A DNA stretch of 64,000 bases from an uncultured Planctomycetia bacterium (lineage in GTDB: Bacteria; Planctomycetota; UBA1135; GCA-002686595), in NCBI GenBank assembly GCA_937952135.1, contig CALFYL010000004.1:27858-91857 (forward strand). The letters run 5' to 3'. A model generated the notes under the pieces. The model saw only the letters and a list, made by a program, of their open reading frames with translations. It searched no databases and was not told the origin of the DNA. Positions 26,616 to 34,685 of the stretch are shown piece by piece. The position numbers and the translations under genes were made by a program. Numbering within the stretch: position 1 is the stretch's first letter; every line of letters starts with the position of its first letter.

Positions 26616-27692
26616 CTACCGAATCCGGCACGGGGCTTCGGCGCGCGCGAGGCCGCCGAACCAGCGTCCGCGGGCCCACAACGCCGCGCGGACGAGCGCG
26701 ATGAGCACCGGCACCTCGACCAGCGGGCCGATCACGGCGGCGAAGGCCGCGCCGCTCTCGATGCCGAAGGCCCCGATGGCGACGGCGATGGCGAGCTCGA
26801 AGTTGTTGGAGGCCGCCGTGAACGACAGCGTCGCGGAACGCGCGTAGCCCGCGCCCACGCGCACGCTCAGCGCGAACGAGATCGCGAACATCAGCACGAA
26901 GTAGACGAGCAGCGGCGCGGCGATGCGCAGCACGTCGAAGGGCAGCTCGACGATCGCGCGGCCCTTCAACGAGAACATGACGACGATCGTGAAGAGCAGC
27001 GCCACCAGCGTGATCGGCCCGATGCGCGGCGCGAAGCGGCTCTCGTACCACTCGCGGCCGCGCGCTCGCACCAGCGTCCGGCGCGTGAGGTAGCCGGCGG
27101 CGAAGGGCACGCCGAGGTACAGCCCGACGCTCTGCGCGATCTGCGCCATCGAGATCTCGACGACCTGCCCCTCGAAGCCCAGCCAGCGCGGCGCGAGCGT
27201 CGCGAAGAAGTACGCGTAGGCCGGAAAGAACAGGATCTGGAAGATCGAGTTGAAGGCGACGAGGCCCGCGCAGTACTCGCGGTCGCCGCCTGCGAGGTCG
27301 TTCCAAACGATCACCATGGCGATGCAGCGCGCCAGGCCGATCAGGATCAACCCGAGCATGTACTCGGGGTAGTCGCGCAGGAACAGCACCGCGAGCGCGA
27401 ACATCAGCAGCGGGCCGACGACCCAGTTCTGCAAGAGCGAGAGCAGCAGGATCTTGCGGTTGCGCAGCACGCCGCCGAGCTCTTCGTAGCGCACCTTCGC
27501 GAGCGGCGGGTACATCATCGCGATCAGGCCGATGGCGATCGGGATCGAGGTCGATCCGACGCTCAGCGCCTCGATCGAACGCGAGAAACCCGGCGCGAAG
27601 TTGCCGAGCAGCACGCCGACGGCCATGGCGAGGAAAATCCAGGCCGTGAGGTAGCGATCGAGGAACGAGAGGCGGCCCGTGAGGCTCTTCAT
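26616..27692 (-). CDS. acr3: Arsenite efflux transporter, ACR3 family
   Basis: About 358 aa, ten predicted membrane helices, no ATPase. Characteristic ACR3 stretches: GLIAMMYPPLAKVRYEEL near residue 55, LILIGLARCIAMVIVWNDLAGGD near 135 with the conserved Cys used for arsenite transfer, and FTAASNNFELAIAVAI near 300. It exports arsenite from the cytoplasm. Start ATG 27692 overlaps the arsR stop as ATGA, so it forms an arsR-acr3 operon. Confidence 0.95.
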   Translation of the reverse strand: MKSLTGRLSFLDRYLTAWIFLAMAVGVLLGNFAPGFSRSIEALSVGSTSIPIAIGLIAMMYPPLAKVRYEELGGVLRNRKILLLSLLQNWVVGPLLMFALAVLFLRDYPEYMLGLILIGLARCIAMVIVWNDLAGGDREYCAGLVAFNSIFQILFFPAYAYFFATLAPRWLGFEGQVVEISMAQIAQSVGLYLGVPFAAGYLTRRTLVRARGREWYESRFAPRIGPITLVALLFTIVVMFSLKGRAIVELPFDVLRIAAPLLVYFVLMFAISFALSVRVGAGYARSATLSFTAASNNFELAIAVAIGAFGIESGAAFAAVIGPLVEVPVLIALVRAALWARGRWFGGLARAEAPCRIR

Positions 27693-28039
27693 CGCGAACC
27701 ACCGAGCGCGGCGACGAGGCGCTCGAGCCGCGCGAGCGCGCTCGGTTCGAGGCAGTAGCACGAACGCGGCCCGTCGATCTCGCCGCGGATGAGCCCGGCG
27801 CGCTTGAGCGCGGCGAGGTGCTGCGAGACCGTCGATTGCGCGAGCGGGAGTTCGTCGACGAGCTCTCCGCAGACGCAGGTGTTGCGCTCGATCAAGAGTC
27901 GGACGATCGCGACGCGCGCCGGATGCCCGAGCGCCTTGGCGAGCGTCGCGAGCTCGCGGTCCGCCTGTGGACCGCGGAGCGCGCGCCCGCGCTTCGCAGG
28001 CGCGGGCGGAGGACAGCATCGACTCGCGGGCGTCTTCAT
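27689..28039 (-). CDS. arsR: ArsR-family arsenic-responsive repressor
   Basis: 116 aa from ATG 28039. Winged helix-turn-helix with LAKALGHPARVAIVRLL and LAQSTVSQHLAALKRAGLI as recognition region. The metalloid site is C55-V-C57 in NTCVCGEL. Two further Cys-x-Cys or Cys-Cys elements lie in the N-terminal arm (C8, C9) and the wing (C94, C96), giving six candidate thiols. It should repress its own operon and arsC until arsenite binds; the palindrome at 28038 overlaps its start codon. Confidence 0.93.
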   Translation of the reverse strand: MKTPASRCCPPPAPAKRGRALRGPQADRELATLAKALGHPARVAIVRLLIERNTCVCGELVDELPLAQSTVSQHLAALKRAGLIRGEIDGPRSCYCLEPSALARLERLVAALGGSR

Positions 28040-28053
28040 CGTAGAACTACGAT
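28038..28053. promoter_or_regulatory. ArsR operator candidate
   Basis: ATCGTAG (28038-28044), AA, CTACGAT (28047-28053): a perfect 16-bp palindrome. It covers the first two bases of the arsR start codon and its ribosome binding region, and lies 39 bp before arsC. This position lets one dimer control both divergent transcripts. ArsR/SmtB-family sites are typically 12-2-12-like or shorter imperfect palindromes of this size. Confidence 0.75.
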
Positions 28054-28092
28054 AAGCGCTCGAAGCCCACGGAAGCAACCGCCGCCCTCGCC

Positions 28093-28524
28093 ATGCCCCC
28101 CACTCCCGACCGCCGCCTCCGCGTGCTCTTCGTGTGCGTCGAGAACTCGTGCCGCAGCCAGATGGCCGAAGCGCTCGCGAAGCTGCGCCATCCCGAACGG
28201 CTCGACGCGCACAGTTCGGGCTCGCGCCCCTCGGGCGTCGTGAACCCAAAGGCCATCGAGTCGCTCCGCGAGCTCGGCTACGACCTCGCGCAGCACACCT
28301 CGAAGCCGCTCGGCGAGGTCCCGCAGATCGAGTGGGACTACGCGATCACCATGGGTTGCGGCGACGAGTGCCCGAACGTGCGCGCCAAGGCGCGCCTCGA
28401 CTGGGGCATCCCCGATCCCAAACACCTCGCGCCCGCGGAGTTCGCGGCCGTGCGCGACGAAATCGCGCGCCGCGTCGACGAGCTCGCGAAGCTGGCGCGC
28501 GAAAACCCGGCCTCCGACGGCTAG
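28093..28524 (+). CDS. arsC: Arsenate reductase, low-molecular-weight phosphatase fold
   Basis: 143 aa. The P-loop C-x5-R is C15-VENSC-R21. Two downstream cysteines, C89 and C93 in MGCGDECP, match the redox relay of thioredoxin-coupled arsenate reductases, although their spacing (three residues between) is shorter than in the Staphylococcus/Bacillus enzymes. The catalytic Asp is in IPDPK (108). It reduces arsenate to arsenite for export by the ACR3 pump encoded divergently. Confidence 0.93.
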   Translation: MPPTPDRRLRVLFVCVENSCRSQMAEALAKLRHPERLDAHSSGSRPSGVVNPKAIESLRELGYDLAQHTSKPLGEVPQIEWDYAITMGCGDECPNVRAKARLDWGIPDPKHLAPAEFAAVRDEIARRVDELAKLARENPASDG

Positions 28525-28641
28525 CGAGCCCTTCCGCCCCGCTCGAATCGCCGCCCAAATCGCGACGACGGCGAAACCCTCGGCGCTCGGCGGCGGAATC
28601 GAGCGCCGTGTTCGGTACCGTGGCCGCTTCCCGAGAGCACC

Positions 28642-29055
28642 ATGAGCACCTCCAAGACGACGGCGGCCCGACAAGCGGGATCCAACACCCTCACCGACGG
28701 CATCCGCGTGCAAGCGCAGGCGCAATGGATCGAGGAGCAATCGGATCCCGACAACGGCCGCTGGTTCTACGCCTACCGCATCGTGATCACGAACGAGGGC
28801 TCGGCGCCCGCGCGCCTGCTCGCGCGCCACTGGATCATCCTCGACGCGGACAACCACCGCGAGGACGTGCGCGGCCCCGGCGTCATCGGCAAGACCCCGC
28901 GCCTCGCCCCGGGCCAGAAGTTCGAGTACACGAGCACCTGCCCGCTGCGCACCGCGTGGGGAACGATGGAAGGCAGCTACACCTTCGAACGCGACGACCA
29001 CAGCGTCTTCGAAGCCGCGATCGGCCGCTTCTTCCTCGTGCTGCCGCCGAAGTAG
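28642..29055 (+). CDS. apaG: ApaG-domain protein
   Basis: 137 aa, of which ~125 form the ApaG/DUF525 beta-sandwich: WFYAYRIVITNEG near residue 41, ARLLARHWIILDADNH, and GVIGKTPRLAPGQKFEYTSTCPLRTAWGTMEGSY, the best conserved stretch (residues ~80-115). Annotated in proteobacteria as linked to Co2+/Mg2+ efflux (CorD) but the biochemical role is unproven. No export signal. Converges with the sigma-factor gene, 21-bp gap. Confidence 0.93.
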   Translation: MSTSKTTAARQAGSNTLTDGIRVQAQAQWIEEQSDPDNGRWFYAYRIVITNEGSAPARLLARHWIILDADNHREDVRGPGVIGKTPRLAPGQKFEYTSTCPLRTAWGTMEGSYTFERDDHSVFEAAIGRFFLVLPPK

Positions 29056-29076
29056 CGCCGCAGAGCGGGGCGCAGC

Positions 29077-31647
29077 TCAGCGCTGCGGCTGCGCGGGTTC
29101 GAGCGCGCCGTCGGCCTTCAGTTGGACGCTCGCGCCCGGAGTGAGCTCGAAGCCCGCGAGGCGCCGCAGGCCCTGGTCGCTGACGAGTTCGTGTTCGCCG
29201 GGAACGACGTCGATCCGTGCGCCGTGTGCGAGGTCGAAGGCGTTCGAGACGAGCTCGAAGTGCTCGCCGCGCAGCATTAGGCGAACGCGGTTCGGCCCGC
29301 CGACGTTGCTCGGCCGCGCGTCGAGGACAAGGTGCGCGCTCGGTTGGACGATGGGCTCGCGCAGCTCGTGCGAGTCGCCGGATTCGACGATCAGTGAGCC
29401 GATGCGCTGCGGCGGCCGCGCGGGAACGTGCAGGTCGAGCACGTAGTCGCCGGGAAGCAGTTGCTCCAGCGCGAAGAACCACGTCATGCGTCCGCCGGGC
29501 GTGCTGTGTTCGTCGAGCTCCATGCCGGTGATCGCGGCCTGCGCAACCTGGCCGCTGTCGGTGCGCAGAACGCGAAGCTCCGCTTCCCGCACGCCGCGCA
29601 GGTCGTGGAGCGTCGCGTCGAGCCGAACGGTGGCGCCGAGGTCGCTCGCGAGGATCGGTGCGCGCAGCTCGACCTCGTGCGCCGACGCGGCGATGCGTTC
29701 GTGCACGAGCACGGCCGGCTTGCCCGCGGCCCACGTCGGACGCGCCAGCACGCGGAGGAAACCCTCGGGCACGTTCGAGATCGCGAAGCGTCCGTCGGCG
29801 TCGGTTGCCGCGAAGTCGAAGTGCGCGCGCGAAGGGCCGGCGTCGAGCTCCACGACCCAGTTCGCGAGCGGAACGCCTTCGCGGTCGAGCAGGCGGCCCG
29901 CGAACACGAGCCCTGCGTCGAGCCGCGCGGTCCAAGCGTGGCGCTGCCCCGCCGCCAGCGCGAAGCTCGCCGAGGCGCGCCCCAACGGGACGCCGCTCGA
30001 GCGCAACTCGTAGTCGCCCGGCTTCAGCTCGCCCACGGTGTACTCGCCCGCTTCGTCGGTTTGGAGGCCGCGCCACATCCACTCGCCGGCGCGACGCAGG
30101 AAGACGTTGCCGCGCGGCACGGGCTCGCCGTTCGCATCGAGAACGCGGCCGGTGAGCTCCGCCGGAGGTGCGTCTGCGGCAGCGCGCGGGTCGACGGGTT
30201 GGCCCGAGACCTCGGCGTGCGGTTCATCCACGCCGACGACCTCGAGCAACTTCGAAGTCCCGACGAACGAGTTGGCGACGAAGCCGCTTGCGAGCCCCGC
30301 GTCGATCGCAGCGACGGATTCGACTGGCTCGACGCTAGCGTCGAACACCGAGTCCGCCGCAAGCCAGGGCTCGACGAAGGTGATCCAACCCGTGGCGTCG
30401 ACGATGGCCAGTACCTCGTCGTGCCACTTCGGGCTGAGTGTCAGCTCCCCCGTCGCACTGACTCGTGAAGCGGACGTCCCCGAGACGCGGGCGACTTTCA
30501 GCTTCGAACCGTTTACCTCGAAAGTGAAGCCGAAAGGCCCGCCGAGGAGCGCCAGCGCCGAGCGACCGCTCGCCAGCGCAACGCGTCGACGCATCCCCTT
30601 CGGCGACGACGCGATGTCGAGCTCGAGCGAAGACGTAAACGCGCGGAAGCGGGCGACGAGAACGCCGGTCTCGTCCGTCTCGCCGATTCTGTTCAGAGTG
30701 TGCCCAGCAGGCGCGGCGTAGACGGCGCGCGAGCTCACCGGCAGATCGTTCTCGTCGACGACGGCGATCTCGAGCTCGTACTCGTGCGCGGGCGATTCCC
30801 AGCGCGGCGCCGGTTCGTCGGGCAAGCCCACGGGCTTCACCGCCGTGCGTTCGATCTCCGCATCGTTGCGCGCGCTCTCGAACTCTCCGGCGGGTTCGAC
30901 CCGCTGCGAGCGCTCCACCGAGCGCGACGCGCGGACATCGCCGAGCGCGAGCTCTTCCGGCGCCGGCCGCCAGGCGAGCCACGCCACGAGCGCCACCAGC
31001 GACGCCGACGCGGCGAGCAGCACTCCCGGCGTCGACAGCCAGGCGCCGAACATCGCCGTCGCCCCGACCGCCGCCGCCACTCCTTCACCGCCGCGCCCCG
31101 CGAGCAAGAGCAACGCGCGAGAGCGGCGCTCGTCGCTTCCGAACTCGCCCGCGAGACGCGCGCGCAACGTCTCGTGCGCGTGCGTGAGCCGGTCGTACAC
31201 GGCGCGCACCGAAAGCCGCAGCCGCCCGGCGATCTCCTCCACCGAACGGTTCTCGAAGTAGCGCTGCCAAACGACTTCCTTCGCGGGTTCGTCGAGCGCG
31301 AGCACGGCGTTCACGACCGCGCGCAACGCGTCGTCGCGCTCGCGCGAGAGGTGTTCGTCGACTTGTTCGGGCCGCGCCGCCGCGCGTTCGTGCGTCTCGC
31401 GCCGCGCGCGGGACCGCCGCGAGTTGATGACTCGGTTGCGCAGCACGCGCCTGAGCCACGGCGTCGGCTGGCCGCGCTCGCGCGGCGGCGACTGGAGCCA
31501 GGCGAGCCACGTGTCCTGCACGACGTCGTCGGCCTGGTCGCGGTCGCGAAGCAGCGCCTGGGCGAGCGCTCGCAGCGCTTCGGTGTGGCGAACGAACAGT
31601 TCGGGAACACCGCGCGCGGCTTCGCTTGCGTTTCGATGGGCTTCCAT
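29077..31647 (-). CDS. ECF-type sigma factor fused through the membrane to carboxypeptidase-regulatory-like domains
   Basis: About 856 aa from ATG 31647, which has AAGG 7 nt upstream; 31695 is an alternative. Residues ~17-80 are sigma region 2 (LRALAQALLRDRDQADDVVQDTWLAWLQ), ~105-165 region 4 (VWQRYFENRSVEEIAGRLRLSVRAVYDRL), so the DNA- and RNA polymerase-binding part looks complete. Residues ~189-227 hold one or two hydrophobic helices ending LVALVAWLAW. The remaining ~620 residues are beta-rich, with several CarboxypepD_reg-like units (LTGRVLDANGEPVPRGNVFLRR, FAGRLLDREGVPLANWVVEL). Topology would put the sigma part in the cytoplasm and the rest outside. Its outer part matches the gene immediately upstream. 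No anti-sigma gene is adjacent. Confidence 0.88.
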   Translation of the reverse strand: MEAHRNASEAARGVPELFVRHTEALRALAQALLRDRDQADDVVQDTWLAWLQSPPRERGQPTPWLRRVLRNRVINSRRSRARRETHERAAARPEQVDEHLSRERDDALRAVVNAVLALDEPAKEVVWQRYFENRSVEEIAGRLRLSVRAVYDRLTHAHETLRARLAGEFGSDERRSRALLLLAGRGGEGVAAAVGATAMFGAWLSTPGVLLAASASLVALVAWLAWRPAPEELALGDVRASRSVERSQRVEPAGEFESARNDAEIERTAVKPVGLPDEPAPRWESPAHEYELEIAVVDENDLPVSSRAVYAAPAGHTLNRIGETDETGVLVARFRAFTSSLELDIASSPKGMRRRVALASGRSALALLGGPFGFTFEVNGSKLKVARVSGTSASRVSATGELTLSPKWHDEVLAIVDATGWITFVEPWLAADSVFDASVEPVESVAAIDAGLASGFVANSFVGTSKLLEVVGVDEPHAEVSGQPVDPRAAADAPPAELTGRVLDANGEPVPRGNVFLRRAGEWMWRGLQTDEAGEYTVGELKPGDYELRSSGVPLGRASASFALAAGQRHAWTARLDAGLVFAGRLLDREGVPLANWVVELDAGPSRAHFDFAATDADGRFAISNVPEGFLRVLARPTWAAGKPAVLVHERIAASAHEVELRAPILASDLGATVRLDATLHDLRGVREAELRVLRTDSGQVAQAAITGMELDEHSTPGGRMTWFFALEQLLPGDYVLDLHVPARPPQRIGSLIVESGDSHELREPIVQPSAHLVLDARPSNVGGPNRVRLMLRGEHFELVSNAFDLAHGARIDVVPGEHELVSDQGLRRLAGFELTPGASVQLKADGALEPAQPQR

Positions 31648-31720
31648 GCCGGCCTTCACACCGCTCGCGCGGTTCCGTGCGGCGCAAAATCGCACTTCTC
31701 AGCCGCGTGAGCCGCGCGCC

Positions 31721-33649
31721 TCACGGTCCGAGCCGCTCCGCGACGCCGTCGGGTCGCACGCGGAGCGCCGCGTCGCGCGGCAGCGAGAAGCTCGCGAAGG
31801 TCTCGACGAGGTCTTCGCTCGCAAAGCGGAACTCGCCGGCTTCGACCAGCCATTCCGCGTCGCGCGTGAGCCGGAAATGCGGCGTCGCGATCTCGAACTC
31901 GCCGCGGCGCGCGAGGAGCACGCCGTAATTTGCGCCGCCCTTCGGCGTCGTCCTGGATTCGATGAGCACGCGCGAGGGCGGCGCGAAGGCGAGCGCACCG
32001 CCGTCGAAGATTTCGCCCGGCGTGACGCGGAACGGACCCGATCGAACGGGCGCGCAAGCGGCGCGGCGCAACTCGAACTCGTACAGGCCGGGCTGCAGGT
32101 CGCGCGCGTCGAATTGCACGCGCTCGGGGATCGGGGAATGCGCGGTGAGCTCGACCCCGCGGCCCGTGTCGAGGCGCCAGAGCCATCCGTGGGTGGCGGG
32201 CTCGCGCGTGCGCTCGTCCCCAGGCTCGACTGGGGCTTTCTCTCCGGGCGCAGCTCGCACGGCGCGAATCCGCGCCTCGCCGTATCCGTCGCGCGAGTCG
32301 AAGGACGTGCGGAGCACCAAGCTGTCGCCGGACATCCAGCCGTCGAGAAGGACCGCCGGCAGCGCGCCGCTCCGGTTCGGAGCGGCCGAGATGCGCAGCC
32401 GCGTCGTCGCCTCGCTCCAGAATTCGAAGCGGCCGAGAGCGTCGGTCACACACGAGGTTTCGAGCGAACGGTGCGGTGCGTGCTCCAAGATGTGGAGCCG
32501 CCAGTTTGCAAGCGGGTGGCCTTCCGAATCGGTCAGCGTGGCCGTGTGAAGGTGATCGCGCGACAAGGCTAGTTCGAGCGGTGCGGTCGGCGGTTCGAAG
32601 CGCACTTCGGCTCGCGCGCGTCCTTCTCCGAGCTTCCATGCGAGCACCAGAACGTCGCCCTCGGCAATCGAGTCGAAGGCGAAGCCGCCGAGCGAATCGG
32701 AGAACGCGAACACGCTCGTCTTCGTGCGATCGATCGCGGCCACGATGGCGCCCTCGAGCCCACTCCCGCGCGAATCGCGCACGACGCCGCGCAGCGTCGC
32801 GGGAGAGCTCGCTGATTTCGCGTCGACACTGTCGGTGCGGAAGACGACCGTGGGCGCGTAGTGCGGGCGCTGCACGGCGACGTCGACGGCCGTGCGCAAG
32901 CGCCCGGGCTGCAAGGACTCGACAAAGGTCGTCCAGCCGTTCCAACTCTCGAGCGCCTTGAAATCGCCGACGCCGAGCGCGAGCCCGCCGCCACTCTGCG
33001 CGCCGGACACGCGCATCGTCACGTTGCCCGCCCGCGCGCCGCCGAGCCGTTGCGCCATCACCGCCGTCGAGGATTCGAAGCGCCGCACGACCGTCGTCAC
33101 GCCGGACTGCAACTCGAGCCGCTCGCGCATCGAGCTGCTCCCGCGCAGGTTGAATTCGAGGGCCACGCTCTCGCGAAAGGCCTGAAAACGCAGGCGCAGG
33201 CGGCCCTCGCCGTCGGTCACGCCGACATGGTTCACGTCGCGGCCCGCGGGGCCCGCGAACACGGGCGCGCCGCCGAGCGGGAGGTCGAGCGCGTCGAGGA
33301 ACTGAAAGTCGACCTCGAAGTCGTGCTGCGCGCCGTGCGCGGGCGCTTCGTCACGCGCGACGAGTTCGCCAGGCGCCGCCGCGGCGGTCGAAGGCGCCGG
33401 CGTCTCGAACGCGACCTCGAGCTGCGGCGCCGCGAGCTCCGCGACCGCGGCAGCGCGCTCAACTGCGAGCGGCTCGGGCCGTGCGGCGGCGCTGGGGCTC
33501 GAACCCGGCGAGTCCGAGTCGAGCGCGAAGTAGAGGCCCGCGAGCGAGAGCAACGAAACGACAGCGAACAGCCACGCGCCCAGGCCGCGCATTCGCGGGC
33601 CCACGACGGCTCGCTTCGAGCCCGCCGTGTCGCTGTGTTCTCTGTTCAT
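31721..33649 (-). CDS. Membrane-anchored beta-domain protein, paralogue of the sigma fusion's outer part
   Basis: About 642 aa. A short basic cytoplasmic N-terminus, a helix at residues ~23-43 (LGAWLFAVVSLLSLAGLYFA), a Pro/Ala linker, then beta domains. The first domain (FEVDFQFLDALDLPLGGAPVFAGPAG, then VTDGEGRLRLRFQAFRESVAL) aligns with the corresponding part of the downstream sigma fusion; so does NGWTTFVE against TGWITFVE. A CarboxypepD_reg-like unit begins TLRGVVRDSRGSGLEGAIV. It sits 73 bp upstream in the same direction, so both are likely cotranscribed and may interact. Confidence 0.8.
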   Translation of the reverse strand: MNREHSDTAGSKRAVVGPRMRGLGAWLFAVVSLLSLAGLYFALDSDSPGSSPSAAARPEPLAVERAAAVAELAAPQLEVAFETPAPSTAAAAPGELVARDEAPAHGAQHDFEVDFQFLDALDLPLGGAPVFAGPAGRDVNHVGVTDGEGRLRLRFQAFRESVALEFNLRGSSSMRERLELQSGVTTVVRRFESSTAVMAQRLGGARAGNVTMRVSGAQSGGGLALGVGDFKALESWNGWTTFVESLQPGRLRTAVDVAVQRPHYAPTVVFRTDSVDAKSASSPATLRGVVRDSRGSGLEGAIVAAIDRTKTSVFAFSDSLGGFAFDSIAEGDVLVLAWKLGEGRARAEVRFEPPTAPLELALSRDHLHTATLTDSEGHPLANWRLHILEHAPHRSLETSCVTDALGRFEFWSEATTRLRISAAPNRSGALPAVLLDGWMSGDSLVLRTSFDSRDGYGEARIRAVRAAPGEKAPVEPGDERTREPATHGWLWRLDTGRGVELTAHSPIPERVQFDARDLQPGLYEFELRRAACAPVRSGPFRVTPGEIFDGGALAFAPPSRVLIESRTTPKGGANYGVLLARRGEFEIATPHFRLTRDAEWLVEAGEFRFASEDLVETFASFSLPRDAALRVRPDGVAERLGP

Positions 33650-33799
33650 GGTTCGCTCGACACCCGCGGGACACGACCGGCGCTCGCGCGCGCACTCCGA
33701 TCCGCGCCGAGTCGCACAAAGCCTCGGCGGACCGCGCGCTCGGAGAACGGCGCGGATCGCACCGTTCCCCGCGCGCGCGGCGCCTGCGCGCAGGTCGGC

Positions 33800-34261
33800 T
33801 CAGCGCGCCGTCGTCGCGACGTCGCCGTCCTTCTTCTTCGCCTCGCCCTTCGTGTCGACCGGCTTCTCGCCGCCCTTCGACTCGATCGTCGCCTGGCCTT
33901 CGGGAGACACCGCGAAGTGGCTGCGCACGGGTCCGGACTTGCTCGCGACCTCGATGTAGCCGCGACCTTCCGCGTCGACTCCGAACGTCAGCGCGCGGCC
34001 GCCCTTCGCGTCCAGCAACGCGAACTGCGGCACGCCGCCGGTCTCGTAGGCCGTAAGCACGCCGCGCTCGCGACCGCGCGCGTCCTTCAGCACGAAGCGC
34101 TCGGCCCACACCGTCTCGCACATCGCCGCGGTCATGCTGCTCAGCAGCGCAATGCCGCCGAGCGCCGCGAGCGCGATCGTCGCGCGGCGCGCCGACTTCT
34201 TGAGCCGGCGGTTCTCTTCTTCGAGCCTCTGGACGCGGCCTGAGAGTTCTTGCAGTTGCAT
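33800..34261 (-). CDS. Membrane-anchored coiled-coil protein with beta repeats
   Basis: 153 aa from ATG 34261; longer frames upstream are unlikely. Residues 1-22 are a short coiled coil (LQELSGRVQRLEEENRRLKK), ~25-47 a membrane helix (ATIALAALGGIALLSSMTAAM), and then an extracytoplasmic run of short repeats with D-A-x-G-R turns (ERFVLKDARGRERGVL, FALLDAKGGRALTF, FGVDAEGRGYIEV). The tail is Lys/Glu-rich. Architecture known from planctomycetes and other bacteria, no assigned role. Confidence 0.75.
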   Translation of the reverse strand: MQLQELSGRVQRLEEENRRLKKSARRATIALAALGGIALLSSMTAAMCETVWAERFVLKDARGRERGVLTAYETGGVPQFALLDAKGGRALTFGVDAEGRGYIEVASKSGPVRSHFAVSPEGQATIESKGGEKPVDTKGEAKKKDGDVATTAR

Positions 34262-34685
34262 GGAAGACTCCTGTTCGAAAGCTCCTGTTCGAGTTTCGGG
34301 GCAGCGATCCGCCGCACATCGCACTCGTGCGCGCGGTCGCCCGGGAAGCGACGCAAGTCGCCGCGCCGCGAGAGTGAGTTCGCGGGCGGCGGAGCGCGAT
34401 TGTGCCCCACGATCGATTCCGCCGCACAACCCGTCACCGAGCTTTCACACGCCTTCACGGGCCGCGCGCTCCGAAACGAATGCGCGCTGGGCGGCCTCTC
34501 GATCGAGGGGCCGCCCAGCGCTCGAAATCTCTGCCTCGCGATCAGCGACCGCCGGGGCTCAGCGGCCCCGCCTTGCGGCGTTCGCGCCCGGTGATGTCGC
34601 CGAAGATCAGTCGGCTGTGCTCGAGGGTCACTTCAGGCTCGCTGTCCGTGGGTACACGCCCGGTGTACTCCGAGAAGCCGCCCCC
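34262..34685. other. Intergenic region with a strong hairpin
   Basis: 424 bp between two minus-strand genes. No convincing coding frame. The notable content is the 38-nt inverted repeat at 34484-34521; the upstream half is somewhat less GC-rich and may hold the promoter of the coiled-coil gene, but I see no clear -35/-10 pair. Confidence 0.55.
34484..34521 (-). terminator. 38-nt near-perfect hairpin, terminator-like
   Basis: Arms GCGCTGGGCGGCC (34484-34496) and GGCCGCCCAGCGC (34509-34521) pair over 13 bp; the 12-nt centre TCTCGATCGAGG can pair further. It lies ~165 nt after the stop of the gene at 34686 (minus strand). Only a weak T-content follows, so it could also be a bidirectional insulator. 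Confidence 0.5.
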
